A stretch of DNA of 64,000 nucleotides, from the NCBI RefSeq assembly GCF_007828035.1, contig NZ_VITV01000005.1:372001-436000 (forward strand), given 5' to 3'. Shown in pieces: positions 11,974-20,106 of the stretch (position 1 is its first letter; each line of letters opens with the position of its first letter). Below the pieces are notes generated by a model, which saw only the letters and a program-made list of their open reading frames with translations, did not search any database and had not been told where the DNA came from. Both the position numbers and the translations under genes were made by a program. Source of the stretch: Nitrospirillum amazonense. Lineage in GTDB: Bacteria > Pseudomonadota > Alphaproteobacteria > Azospirillales > Azospirillaceae.

Positions 11974-12008
11974 TCTTTCCATACGGGAAGAGGGCCTTTC
12001 GCTTTTGG
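11974..12008 (+). terminator. Terminator of unit 2
   Basis: Stem AAAGGCCTTCTTTCC with GGGAAGAGGGCCTTT, loop ATAC, then CGCTTTTGGG. It sits directly before the convergent stop of the DUF4265 gene at 12013 and may serve both strands. Confidence 0.8.
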
Positions 12009-12012
12009 GACA

Positions 12013-12471
12013 TTACCTATCCGGGCCGCCGTAGTGAGCTTCTTCAAAAATCCAGATGCCCCGGTCCTCGCTCTCCATCATCAGGGCGTAGGCGGCATGC
12101 GCATCTGTGGCTGGGGGAATATCGACGATGTATCCGCGCCCACCGAACTCGCCTTCAAAGGTGCAGCCCAGCGCCTGGATGGCTTGCCAATGACGCAGGA
12201 AGTCCTGAATCGTCGTCTCCTTGGCCAGGCGAATGCGATAGGTGGAATGGCCCTGGCGGGCATGGACGCGCCGGAATAGCAGCAGGCCATCCTCCGGGTG
12301 AGCGACGACGATGTCCTGATAGCTCAGGCCATAGGCGCTGCCCGGTGAGTTCTCTAGGACGTAGAGATCGCCACCCAAAGGCGTGGCCCAGACATGCTCC
12401 ATGGCACCGCCGTGCCAGTCGGTCGGGTCGGTGGGAATGGTGAGCTTGATCATGGAGCGCTTGGTATTCAT
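12013..12471 (-). CDS. DUF4265 domain protein
   Basis: Encodes 152 residues from the ATG at 12471 (a GTG one codon earlier and an ATG at 12453 are alternatives). The sequence fits the DUF4265 pattern: M-E-H-V-W-A-T-P-L-G-G-D-L-Y-x-L-E-N, then A-Y-G-L-S-Y-x-D-I-V, then G-H-S-T-Y-R-I-R and a C-terminal half of the L-G-C-x-F-E-G-E type. The family has no assigned biochemical role. It is inserted between peptide units 2 and 3 on the opposite strand, and its 5' end is 98 bp from the activator-type site of unit 3. Whether it belongs functionally to the peptide units is unknown. Confidence 0.75.
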   Translation of the reverse strand: MNTKRSMIKLTIPTDPTDWHGGAMEHVWATPLGGDLYVLENSPGSAYGLSYQDIVVAHPEDGLLLFRRVHARQGHSTYRIRLAKETTIQDFLRHWQAIQALGCTFEGEFGGRGYIVDIPPATDAHAAYALMMESEDRGIWIFEEAHYGGPDR

Positions 12472-12568
12472 CACGGCGGTTCCCGCGCGGCCTTCGGATC
12501 AGACAGCTTACCCGTGACAGCGCTCGGCACCCCCGCCTTAAACCGTACGTCAGTGGACAGGTGGATGA

Positions 12569-12601
12569 TGTACGCAAACGGACAGTGTTCACCGTCGCAC
12601 A
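12569..12601 (+). promoter_or_regulatory. Activator-type tandem site of unit 3
   Basis: TGT-N10-ACA at 12569-12584 (TGTACGCAAACGGACA) and again at 12586-12601, offset by 17 bp as in unit 2. The first starts 151 bp before the GG of the -24 element. Confidence 0.6.
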
Positions 12602-12634
12602 GTATAGAATGGCTCATTTCAACACTAAATCGTC

Positions 12635-12654
12635 ATTGCGGCCAAATTCTGGCG
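12635..12654 (+). promoter_or_regulatory. Conserved 20-bp element of unit 3
   Basis: ATTGCGGCC...TCTGGCG, 66 bp after the start of the first activator-type site; the most diverged of the three copies. Function unknown. Confidence 0.4.
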
Positions 12655-12718
12655 GTGTGATGGCGAAGCGGTGGTGCGTGAAGGCCCGCACCCCAGGATT
12701 TCCGCCATTTTGATGAGT

Positions 12719-12733
12719 TGGCACGGCCCTTGC
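12719..12733 (+). promoter_or_regulatory. Sigma-54 promoter of unit 3
   Basis: TGGCACG-N4-TTGCT, full match to the -24/-12 consensus. The sequence from -12 to the start codon is close to that of unit 2. Confidence 0.85.
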
Positions 12734-12777
12734 TCTTATAGGGACATCACCGACCAACGATCCTGATGGAGAGAGAA

Positions 12778-12915
12778 ATGACCGCCTTCGCCGCTTCCAG
12801 CCGCACCGCTTCCTTCCGCTTTTTCAAGGTGTTGCCCGACACCGCCGCCGTCGAGGGCGTGGCCATGATGGCTGTGGCCCTGCTGATCGCCGCCAGCATC
12901 AACGCCATGCTGTAA
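12778..12915 (+). CDS. Small membrane peptide, type A, unit 3
   Basis: Encodes 45 residues with GGAG 7 nt upstream of the ATG and the usual 58-bp distance from the -24 element. It contains S-S-R-T-A-S-F-R-F-F-K-V-L-P, V-E-G-V-A-M-M, and the C-terminus A-L-L-I-A-A-S-I-N-A-M-L, identical in its last 13 residues to unit 2. Predicted N-in single membrane helix. Function unknown; family not recognised. Confidence 0.72.
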   Translation: MTAFAASSRTASFRFFKVLPDTAAVEGVAMMAVALLIAASINAML

Positions 12916-12995
12916 ACCGAACCCAAACCTCACGCGCTTCTCATCAAACGACCATCGCCCGACCAGCGATCATCATTCAGAAGGGGATTAAGATC

Positions 12996-13127
12996 ATGAC
13001 CACCGTCACCGCCACCGAGACCGCCGTCACCACCGGTTTTGCCGCCCGCCTGTCCGCCTTCGTCGAGGCCGCCGGCATGCTGTCCGTCGCCGCCGTCATG
13101 GCCCTGTGCATCAACGCCATGCTGTGA
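12996..13127 (+). CDS. Small membrane peptide, type B, unit 3
   Basis: Encodes 43 residues, the shortest of the six. AAGGGGA lies 9 nt upstream of the ATG. The N-terminus is Thr-rich with few charges, followed by F-V-E-A-A-G-M-L-S-V-A-A-V-M-A-L-C-I-N-A-M-L. It follows its type A partner by 80 bp. The leader before the start (G-A-C-C-A-G-C-G then AAGGGGA) is shared with unit 2, supporting duplication of the whole unit. Confidence 0.7.
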   Translation: MTTVTATETAVTTGFAARLSAFVEAAGMLSVAAVMALCINAML

Positions 13128-13177
13128 GGCGCCAATACTGTCCAGACCCGACGGCCGGGATTCCCGGCCGGAAACGG

Positions 13178-13219
13178 AAAAGGCCTTCTTCCCGGATGGG
13201 GAAGAAGGCCTTTTCGTTT
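13178..13219 (+). terminator. Terminator of unit 3
   Basis: Perfect stem AAAAGGCCTTCTTCCC/GGGAAGAAGGCCTTTT with a GGAT-type loop and TTTCGTTTG tail. It is preceded by another hairpin (CGGCCGGGATTCCCGGCCG, 13152-13170), mirroring the double hairpin of unit 1. Confidence 0.88.
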
Positions 13220-13314
13220 GAGGCTCAGTGATTGGTGTTTGTTTGGTTTTTGGTGCTTGTTGGCCGGACGGACGGCGGCGTGATTCGTCTATTCGAGTAT
13301 CAGGTATTCAAGTA

Positions 13315-14268
13315 TCAGGCGGTGGCCAGCAGCGGCTGCTCCCAAGCCGGGACGAAGGCGGCGTCCATTTCCTCGACAATCTCGTAGGCGGAGGCGTCGG
13401 CGAACAGAGCGCGCAGCAGCTTGTTGTTCAGGGCGTGGCCGGACCGGATGCCGGAATAATGGCCGACGATGGCGTAGCCCGCCATGTACAGGTCGCCCAC
13501 GGCGTCCAGGATCTTGTGGCGTACGAATTCGTCATCGAAGCGCAGGCCGCCCTCGTTCAGGACGCGGTCACCGTCGATGACGATGGCGTTGTCCATGGAG
13601 CCGCCCCGGGCCAGGCCGGCGCGGCGCAGCATGTCCACCTCCTGCAGGAAGCCGAACGTGCGGGCCTCGGCCACCTCATCCTTGAAGCTGTCGGCTTCCA
13701 GGCGGACGAAGCCTTCCTGACGGCGGACGGCGGCGCTGGCAAAGTCGATCTCGAACGCGAAGCTGGAGCCCGAGGCCGGGGTCAGAGTGGCGACCTTCTC
13801 GCCCTCCACCACCGACACGGGGCGCAGCACGCGGATGATGCGGCGCGCGGCCTCCTGCTGGATGATGCCGGCGCACTCGATGAGGAAGACGAAGGGGGCG
13901 GCGCTGCCGTCCATGATGGGAACCTCGGCCCCGTCCAGGTCGATGAACAGGTTGTCGATGCCGCAGCCGCGCAGGGCCGACATGACATGCTCAACCGTGC
14001 CCACCGTGGCGCCGGTGGCGTTGGCGACCACCGTGCACAGGCGGGTGTCCACCACCGCGTCCCAACGGGCCGGCACGGCCGCCTGGGCTTCGGTGGCACC
14101 ACCGCGCAACAGATCCACCCGACGGAAGACGATGCCGGTGTTCACCGGCGCCGGGCGCATCGTCATGGCAACGGGCAGGCCGGAATGCAGACCGACACCG
14201 GTGCAGTTGATGGGGGCCTTCAGCGTCTGCTGGCGGGCGGCGGTGGTGGGTTCACGATCGGCGTACAC
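13315..14268 (-). CDS. lpxC: UDP-3-O-acyl-N-acetylglucosamine deacetylase LpxC
   Basis: A 317-residue cytoplasmic zinc enzyme that catalyses the committed step of lipid A synthesis. The start is GTG (14268) with GGAAG upstream. Expected catalytic residues are present: E93-H94 in [10 protein letters not shown]251 and D255 in F-V-R-H-K-I-L-D, and H278 in S-G-H-A-L-N-N-K-L. Length is close to the E. coli enzyme (305). It lies downstream of ftsZ on the same strand, separated by the ftsZ terminator and about 400 bp, so it probably has its own promoter. In related bacteria bamD usually follows; here the peptide units intervene. Confidence 0.97.
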   Translation of the reverse strand: MYADREPTTAARQQTLKAPINCTGVGLHSGLPVAMTMRPAPVNTGIVFRRVDLLRGGATEAQAAVPARWDAVVDTRLCTVVANATGATVGTVEHVMSALRGCGIDNLFIDLDGAEVPIMDGSAAPFVFLIECAGIIQQEAARRIIRVLRPVSVVEGEKVATLTPASGSSFAFEIDFASAAVRRQEGFVRLEADSFKDEVAEARTFGFLQEVDMLRRAGLARGGSMDNAIVIDGDRVLNEGGLRFDDEFVRHKILDAVGDLYMAGYAIVGHYSGIRSGHALNNKLLRALFADASAYEIVEEMDAAFVPAWEQPLLATA

Positions 14269-14679
14269 GGTTCCAACTTCCTTATTCGGCCGTGATACGG
14301 TCGGGCTGGGGCCTTTCCTGCATCACGTGCGCCCCAGGGTTATATCCACCGGGGACTTTGCGTTCGGACGGGGGCGGCGGGCGGGGCGGTCCAACCGTGA
14401 CCACCTCAATCGCGATGTGCGGGTCCTGCCATCCACGTCCGGCGACCGGTCCGGCTATCGGTCGATTAATCGACCCTGCCGCCTTGCCGCCTTGGGCTGT
14501 GGCGCTGGTTCCGGGTGTTTAACCGCGTGTTGCGGTGCATCCAAAGCCGAACGTCACGCTGCCTAAGTAACAACGTGGGCGCCAGGCTTCAAATCACTCT
14601 TTGTTACCGAATGTTACGTGAGGCTATGCGTATCTATTTGAGCACAAATGCAATTTTGCCTTCTTTTCGCCGCAAATGA
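14269..14679. other. Intergenic region upstream of lpxC
   Basis: About 410 bp between the lpxC start and the ftsZ terminator. It presumably carries the lpxC promoter. The segment 14575-14660 is AT-rich and contains GTTACCGAATGTTAC, but I see no convincing operator, RNA gene or reading frame. Confidence 0.4.
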
Positions 14680-14712
14680 AAAGGGCCGCCTTCCTGCGGA
14701 AAGCGGCCCTTC
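14680..14712 (-). terminator. Terminator after ftsZ
   Basis: Stem AAGGGCCGCCTTCC with GGAAAGCGGCCCTT (one wobble), short loop; on the minus strand it is followed by TTTTCATTTG. It ends the dcw transcript about 55 bp after the ftsZ stop. Confidence 0.8.
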
Positions 14713-14765
14713 ACATGATGCAATGCAGTGACGTCAGTCACACGCGTGCCGGCAATTCGACACCG

Positions 14766-16544
14766 TCAGTTGGCCTGCCGGCGCAGGAACGCCGGGATGT
14801 CCAGCGAGCTGTCCTCGCCCGGCGCGCGGCCCAGGCCGGGCTCCTGATGCACGGCCGGTTGCTGGCGGGGGGCCGCCTGCGGGGCCGGGGCGTGCTGCTG
14901 CGCCGGTTGCGGGTGCTGGACTTGCGGCGCGTGCTGCTGCGGGGCGTAGTGCGCGGCGGGGGCGGGCTGACGCGGCGCCGGCTGCGGGTGCTGGACCTGC
15001 GGGGCCGGGGCCGGCTCATCACCGCCGAAACCGAACATGCGCTGGAAGATACCCTTCTTGCGCGGCTCCGCCTGCGGCGGGGTGTAGCGCTCGGGGTTGG
15101 GCGCGCCCAGGCGCGGACCGGCGTCGGCGGGACGCGGCGGGATGAAGCCGCCACCGCTGCGCTCGCCGCGCAGGGCGCCCGGAGCGGGGGCGCGCATCGG
15201 CACCTCAGTCCGGGGGGTCGGCTGCTCGGCCACAGGCTCCGGCGCCACCTCGACGGCCGGGGCCGCCGCTACGGGGGCGGGGGCCGGCTCGGCCGCCGGG
15301 GTGAAGGGCGCCGGGGCGGGAACGGCCATCTGCGGCGCGGGCTGCGCCGCCGCCGGGGCCGCAAGCGGGGCGGTCATGGCGGCCGAAACCGCCGGAGCGG
15401 CGGCCGTCGGCGCCACCGGCGCCGGGGTCAGGGCGGCGTGGTAGCTGGCGCCGGCCGGGCGGACGGGCGTGCTGACCGAGGGCGTGGCCGCCGGGGCCGG
15501 CGCACGGCGCACGGCGCTGGTGCTGACAACCGACAACTGCGGGGCAGCCGGCTGCTGGCGCGGCTGCTGGCCGGCCAGGGTCTCGATGCCGGTCGCCACC
15601 ACGGAGACGCGCATCTTACCGTCCAGCTGGGCGTCGAAGGTGGAGCCGAAGATGATGTTGGCGTCGGGGTCGACCTCGTCGCGGATGCGGTTGGCCGCTT
15701 CGTCCACCTCGAACAGGGTCATGTCATAGCCGCCGGTGATGTTGATCAGGACACCGCGGGCGCCCTTCATCGACACGTCGTCCAGCAGCGGGTTGCTGAT
15801 GGCGGCCTCGGCGGCCTCCACGGCCCGGCGCTCGCCGGTGGCCTCGCCCGTGCCCATCATGGCCTTGCCCATCTCCGTCATCACGGTGCGGATGTCGGCG
15901 AAGTCCAGGTTGATCAGGCCAGGCATGACCATCAGGTCGGTCACGCCGCGCACGCCGGAGTGCAGCACGTCGTCGGCCATTTTGAAGGCGTCGGCGAACG
16001 TGGTCTTCTCATTCGCCACCCGGAACAGGTTCTGGTTGGGAATGATGATCAGCGTATCGACATAGCCGGCCAGCTCGTTGATGCCCTGCTCCGCGATGCG
16101 CATGCGGTGCGCACCTTCGAAATGGAAGGGCTTGGTCACCACGCCCACCGTCAGGATGCCCTGTTCCCGCGCGGCGCGCGCGATCACCGGGGCGGCACCC
16201 GTGCCCGTGCCACCGCCCATGCCGGCGGTGATGAAGCACATGTTGGTGCCTTCCAGGTAGGAGAGGATCTCCTCCAGCTGTTCCTCGGCGGCGGCACGGC
16301 CCACGTCGGGGCGCGAACCGGCGCCCAGACCGCGGGTGATGGTGCTGCCCAGCTGAAGGCGCTTGGTGGCCTCGCTGCCGGTCAACGCCTGCGCGTCGGT
16401 GTTGGCGACCACGAACTCCACCCCTTCCAGGTTGGAGCGGATCATGTTGTTGACGGCGTTGCCGCCGGCGCCGCCGACACCGAACACGGTGATGCGCGGG
16501 CGGGTCAGCACTTCCACCGGCGGAATGGTGACTTTGATGGTCAT
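14766..16544 (-). CDS. ftsZ: Cell division tubulin FtsZ
   Basis: The ATG at 16544 is preceded by GAGGGGA and yields 592 residues. The GTPase core (residues 1 to about 320) has [13 protein letters not shown] and the tubulin signature [12 protein letters not shown] very long Pro/Ala/Gln-rich linker (about 250 residues) follows, ending in the conserved C-terminal peptide [10 protein letters not shown] that binds FtsA and other partners. E. coli FtsZ has 383 residues; long linkers are usual in alphaproteobacteria, but this one is at the long end. It is the last gene of the dcw cluster and is 130 bp after ftsA, room for an own promoter. Confidence 0.98.
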   Translation of the reverse strand: MTIKVTIPPVEVLTRPRITVFGVGGAGGNAVNNMIRSNLEGVEFVVANTDAQALTGSEATKRLQLGSTITRGLGAGSRPDVGRAAAEEQLEEILSYLEGTNMCFITAGMGGGTGTGAAPVIARAAREQGILTVGVVTKPFHFEGAHRMRIAEQGINELAGYVDTLIIIPNQNLFRVANEKTTFADAFKMADDVLHSGVRGVTDLMVMPGLINLDFADIRTVMTEMGKAMMGTGEATGERRAVEAAEAAISNPLLDDVSMKGARGVLINITGGYDMTLFEVDEAANRIRDEVDPDANIIFGSTFDAQLDGKMRVSVVATGIETLAGQQPRQQPAAPQLSVVSTSAVRRAPAPAATPSVSTPVRPAGASYHAALTPAPVAPTAAAPAVSAAMTAPLAAPAAAQPAPQMAVPAPAPFTPAAEPAPAPVAAAPAVEVAPEPVAEQPTPRTEVPMRAPAPGALRGERSGGGFIPPRPADAGPRLGAPNPERYTPPQAEPRKKGIFQRMFGFGGDEPAPAPQVQHPQPAPRQPAPAAHYAPQQHAPQVQHPQPAQQHAPAPQAAPRQQPAVHQEPGLGRAPGEDSSLDIPAFLRRQAN

Positions 16545-16674
16545 GGCGTTGTCCCCTCTGCGGAGCGTCCGGAATACGGTGCGGTTAGGTCTTGGGTCGG
16601 GTTCGTCGGTCTTCGGCCGGGACATCGCGTTCGCAATGGCGGTGGCCTGAATCTCTTGAGGGCGGTTGCCGGGG

Positions 16675-17952
16675 TCATAAATTGTCCCTCAGCCAGTTGC
16701 CCATGCGGCCCAGCCAGCCGCCGCCGCTGGGCTCCATCAAGGGCGCCAGGGCCGGGGCCTCGGCATGTTGCTGGACGGCGTAGGCCAGCAGGCCCGCGGC
16801 GGCGGAGAAGGCGGGACCGCCCACGGATTCCGCCAGACCGCCGATGCGCAAGGGGCGGCCGAGGCGCACCTGCTTGTCCAGCACCTGCTGGGCCAGCTCG
16901 CGCATGCCGGGCAGCTGGCTGGCGCCACCGGTCAAGACGACGCGACGGCCGGCCAGCTTGGCGAAGCCCGAGGCGTCCAGGCGCCCGCGCACGAACTCGA
17001 ACACCTCTTCCAGCCGGGGCTGGATGATGCCGACCAGCAGGGACTTCGGCACGTGGTGGGCCTGGGCCCGGTCCTCCTCCCCGATCTGCGGCACGTCGAT
17101 GATCTCACGCTCGTCCGATGGGGCGGGCAGGGCGCTGCCGTACAGGGTCTTCAACCGCTCGGCATGGGCCAGCGGCGTGGTCAGGCCGCGGGCGATGTCG
17201 CTGGTGACGTGGCTGCCGCCGATGGGCACGCTGTCGGTCCACACCATCTTGCCGTCGAAGAAGACGGAGATGCTGGTGGTGCCACCGCCCATGTCGATCA
17301 GGGTGACGCCCAGGTCCATCTCATCCTCGACCAGGCAGGACAGGCCCGCGGCGAAGGGGGACATGACGAAGCCTTCCACGCCCAGGTGGCAGCGGCCGAC
17401 GCAGGAATTCAGGTTGCGCACCGGGCCGGCGGCGGCCGTCACCACATGCAGGCGCACGCCCAGCCGCTCCCCCACCATGCCGCGCGGGTCGCGGATGCCG
17501 CTGGACCCGTCCACCGTGTAGCCCACGGGGATGGAATGGATCAGCTCCGCATCCGCCGAGACGTTCAGGTTGCGGGCATGGGCCAGGGCGCGGCGCAGGT
17601 CGTGGTCGGTGATCTCGGAACCGGAGATGCCCGTTTCCACCGTTAGGGTCTGGCTTTCCGGCTGCCCGCCGGACAGGCCCACCAGCACCTCGCGAATCTG
17701 TTCGCCGGCCATGGTCTCGGCCGCGTGCACGGCTGTGCCGATGGCGGTCTCCGCCGCCTCCATGTCCACGATGGCGCCGGCGCGCACGCCGCGCGACACC
17801 TGGTGGCCGATGCCGACCACGCGGATGGAACCGGGCTCCTCCACCCGGGCGATGAAGCACACGACCTTGCTGCTGCCCACGTCGAGGGCGGCGATGGTGC
17901 CCCCGCGCGCCACGCGCTTGGGCTTGGACCGGCCGGTTACGGTGAATGCCAT
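16675..17952 (-). CDS. ftsA: Cell division protein FtsA
   Basis: The ATG at 17952 gives 425 residues; longer in-frame starts read into ftsQ. It is an actin-like ATPase that tethers FtsZ to the membrane. Visible are the phosphate-1 motif A-A-L-D-V-G-S-S-K, the L-I-D-M-G-G-G-T-T phosphate-2 motif, the V-L-T-G-G-A-S adenosine motif, and a C-terminal amphipathic end ([14 protein letters not shown]) for membrane binding. It is 13 bp downstream of ftsQ and upstream of ftsZ. Confidence 0.97.
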   Translation of the reverse strand: MAFTVTGRSKPKRVARGGTIAALDVGSSKVVCFIARVEEPGSIRVVGIGHQVSRGVRAGAIVDMEAAETAIGTAVHAAETMAGEQIREVLVGLSGGQPESQTLTVETGISGSEITDHDLRRALAHARNLNVSADAELIHSIPVGYTVDGSSGIRDPRGMVGERLGVRLHVVTAAAGPVRNLNSCVGRCHLGVEGFVMSPFAAGLSCLVEDEMDLGVTLIDMGGGTTSISVFFDGKMVWTDSVPIGGSHVTSDIARGLTTPLAHAERLKTLYGSALPAPSDEREIIDVPQIGEEDRAQAHHVPKSLLVGIIQPRLEEVFEFVRGRLDASGFAKLAGRRVVLTGGASQLPGMRELAQQVLDKQVRLGRPLRIGGLAESVGGPAFSAAAGLLAYAVQQHAEAPALAPLMEPSGGGWLGRMGNWLRDNL

Positions 17953-17965
17953 GGTCTGGTCCGCC

Positions 17966-18916
17966 TCAGTTCTTTTTCGCCGCCGCCTGGCGCTTCTTGT
18001 CCGCGGCCTTCGCCGCCGCTTTGGCCGCGATCGCGGCGGGCGAGGATTGGACAACAAGCCGGTCCGGCACGCGCAGGTCGATGGCGACCACGTCGCGCTC
18101 CAAAATCTTGTCTGATGCCTCAAGCGCGGCCAGCTGGTGCAGGGCCGCCTCGTAGTTCACTTCCGGCAGACGCACTTCCAGGCCGCCCTTCAGGTGCAGA
18201 TCCCAGCGGCGGGCGCCCACCAGCACGGCGGCGTCGACGCGGGACTGGATGGTGGGCTCGGACGCCAGCGCCGCCAGCAGGGCGCGACCCTGCTTGGGGG
18301 CACCCTCGCCCACTAGGATGGGCAGGTTAGGAAAGTGGTCCAGGTTATGGTCGGTCAGCACCGTGCCCTCGGCATCCACCAGGGCCAGCTTCTGCTCGTG
18401 CTGCCAGATGGCCATGGGCTGGCGTTCCGTCAGCACGACGAACAGGGTGTCGGGCAGGCGCCGCTCGATGCGGGCGCTGGCGATCCAGGGGATCTGCTCC
18501 AGCTGCTTGCGCGCCGCGTGCGGGTCGAAGCCCAGGATGGGCGATCCGCGCTCCACCCCAAGGGCGGCCAGCACCTGGGCGCCGTCGGTCTCCTTGCGGC
18601 CCTTGACCAGCACCTCCTGCACGCGCAGCCCGCCGCGCGCGGTCACGTCCAGGAAGGCGGCGTCCACCGCGTTGCCGGCCGCGGCCAGCTTGCCGCTGGC
18701 CCATCCCCAAAGCACAAGGCCGCCGACCAGGGCCAGCGGCACGATGACGGTGGCCCGGCGGCCCAGGAACTGCTGCCAGCGCGGTACGGCGCGGCGGCGG
18801 TTGGCGGCCTGGGCGGCCTTCTGCGTCGTCCGCCGCGTCTCGTATGCGATGCGGCTGCGCGGGCTGTCGCCCTCGGGGAACAAGCCGGGGCTGGAGGGAT
18901 GCGTCACCCGTGGCAT
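17966..18916 (-). CDS. ftsQ: Cell division protein FtsQ
   Basis: The ATG at 18916 overlaps the ddl stop by 13 bp and gives 316 residues. A basic cytoplasmic N-terminus (R-R-R-A-V-P-R-W) precedes one membrane segment (V-I-V-P-L-A-L-V-G-G-L-V-L-W-G-W), followed by a POTRA domain (L-R-V-Q-E-V-L-V-K-G-R) and the beta domain (L-F-V-V-L-T-E-R-Q-P). FtsQ links early and late division proteins in the periplasm. The last 35 residues are an Ala/Lys-rich low-complexity tail, not typical of E. coli FtsQ. Confidence 0.94.
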   Translation of the reverse strand: MPRVTHPSSPGLFPEGDSPRSRIAYETRRTTQKAAQAANRRRAVPRWQQFLGRRATVIVPLALVGGLVLWGWASGKLAAAGNAVDAAFLDVTARGGLRVQEVLVKGRKETDGAQVLAALGVERGSPILGFDPHAARKQLEQIPWIASARIERRLPDTLFVVLTERQPMAIWQHEQKLALVDAEGTVLTDHNLDHFPNLPILVGEGAPKQGRALLAALASEPTIQSRVDAAVLVGARRWDLHLKGGLEVRLPEVNYEAALHQLAALEASDKILERDVVAIDLRVPDRLVVQSSPAAIAAKAAAKAADKKRQAAAKKN

Positions 18917-19836
18917 GCCGCGTGCTCCACAATCCAGCCGCACAGGTCGGCGTAGCTGAGGCCAACGTAGGCCGCCTGTTCCGGCAGCAGCGACAGGGGC
19001 GTGAAGCCCGGCTGGGTGTTGGTCTCCAGGAAGCACAGCCCGGTGACGCCGGGCTTGCTGTCGTTCCAGCGGAAGTCGCTGCGGCTGACGCCGCTGCAGC
19101 CCAGGGTCTGGTGGGCCAGAAGGGCCAGGCGCTTGGCTTCTTCCGCCACCTCTGCCGGGATCTGGGCCGGGCAGACGTGGACGGCGTGGCCCTCGGTGTA
19201 TTTGGCCGTGTAATCGAAGAACTCGGTGCTGGCCACGATCTCGGTCACGGTCAAGGCGCGGTCGCCCACCACGCCCACGGTCAGCTCGCGGCCGGGGATG
19301 AACTTCTCCACCATCACGGTGTCGCCATAGACCCAGTGCTCCGCCTCGATGGCGGGGCCGTTGTGGCCCGCGCGCACGATGCGCACGCCGACGCTGGAGC
19401 CTTCATCCACCGGCTTGATGACGTAGGGCGGTTCCATGACATGGCCGGCCAGGACATCCTCGCGGGTGGCGATCACGTCCTGGGCGAGGGGCATGCCCAC
19501 CGTGCCCAGCACGCGCTTGGTCATGGCCTTGTCCATGGCAACGGCGGAGGCCATGACGCCGGAATGGGTGTAGGGCACGCCCAGATATTCCAGCACGCCC
19601 TGGATCATCCCGTCCTCGCCGCCCCGGCCGTGCAGGGCGTTGAAAATGACGTCGGGCTTGGGCGTCAGCGCGGCCAGCAGGCTGGCCAGGTCGCGCTGCA
19701 CATCCACGGCGCGCACGATATAACCCTTGGATTCCAAGGCGGTGACGATGGACGCGCCGCTGACAAGCGACACCTCGCGCTCGGCAGACCACCCGCCCAT
19801 CAGGACGGTGACATGCTTAGGCTGGTGACCACTCAT
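18904..19836 (-). CDS. ddl: D-alanine-D-alanine ligase
   Basis: The ATG at 19836 gives 310 residues, the usual DdlB size. The ATP-grasp enzyme joins two D-alanines for the peptidoglycan stem peptide. Motifs include the N-terminal V-L-M-G-G-W-S-A-E-R-E-V-S, the H-G-R-G-G-E-D-G region, the P-Y-V-I-K-P-V-D-E-G-S-S-V-G-V loop and the metal-binding F-L-E-T-N-T-Q-P-G-F. It lies 270 bp after murB; that gap has no further gene that I can see. It ends inside the start of ftsQ. Confidence 0.97.
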   Translation of the reverse strand: MSGHQPKHVTVLMGGWSAEREVSLVSGASIVTALESKGYIVRAVDVQRDLASLLAALTPKPDVIFNALHGRGGEDGMIQGVLEYLGVPYTHSGVMASAVAMDKAMTKRVLGTVGMPLAQDVIATREDVLAGHVMEPPYVIKPVDEGSSVGVRIVRAGHNGPAIEAEHWVYGDTVMVEKFIPGRELTVGVVGDRALTVTEIVASTEFFDYTAKYTEGHAVHVCPAQIPAEVAEEAKRLALLAHQTLGCSGVSRSDFRWNDSKPGVTGLCFLETNTQPGFTPLSLLPEQAAYVGLSYADLCGWIVEHAACHG

Positions 19837-20106
19837 CAAACGGCTCCCTATCGGCTGAGGCGGTTCAGCCAGGCGACACAATCCCTAGAGGATAGCCCAC
19901 CTTTGCAGAACCGCTGGGAAACGCAACATTTTGTGAGTTTCTTGGCGCCTCTTTTTGAAAACCGCTAGCTATAGCGTTGAAATGTCCAGGCCGGTGCAAC
20001 CGGGGTATAACTACCCGTAGTCCTTCCCTATGTCCTCCGGACGGGTCGAAAATCGACTCGGCCTTCGGCGATTACCGCACCCGCTCAGGACTGATTCGCG
20101 GGCGCC

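Noticed and set aside
10727..12654. IHF site as the third conserved element of the peptide units
   Set aside because: The 20-bp element lacks the WATCAR-N4-TTR pattern in all three copies.
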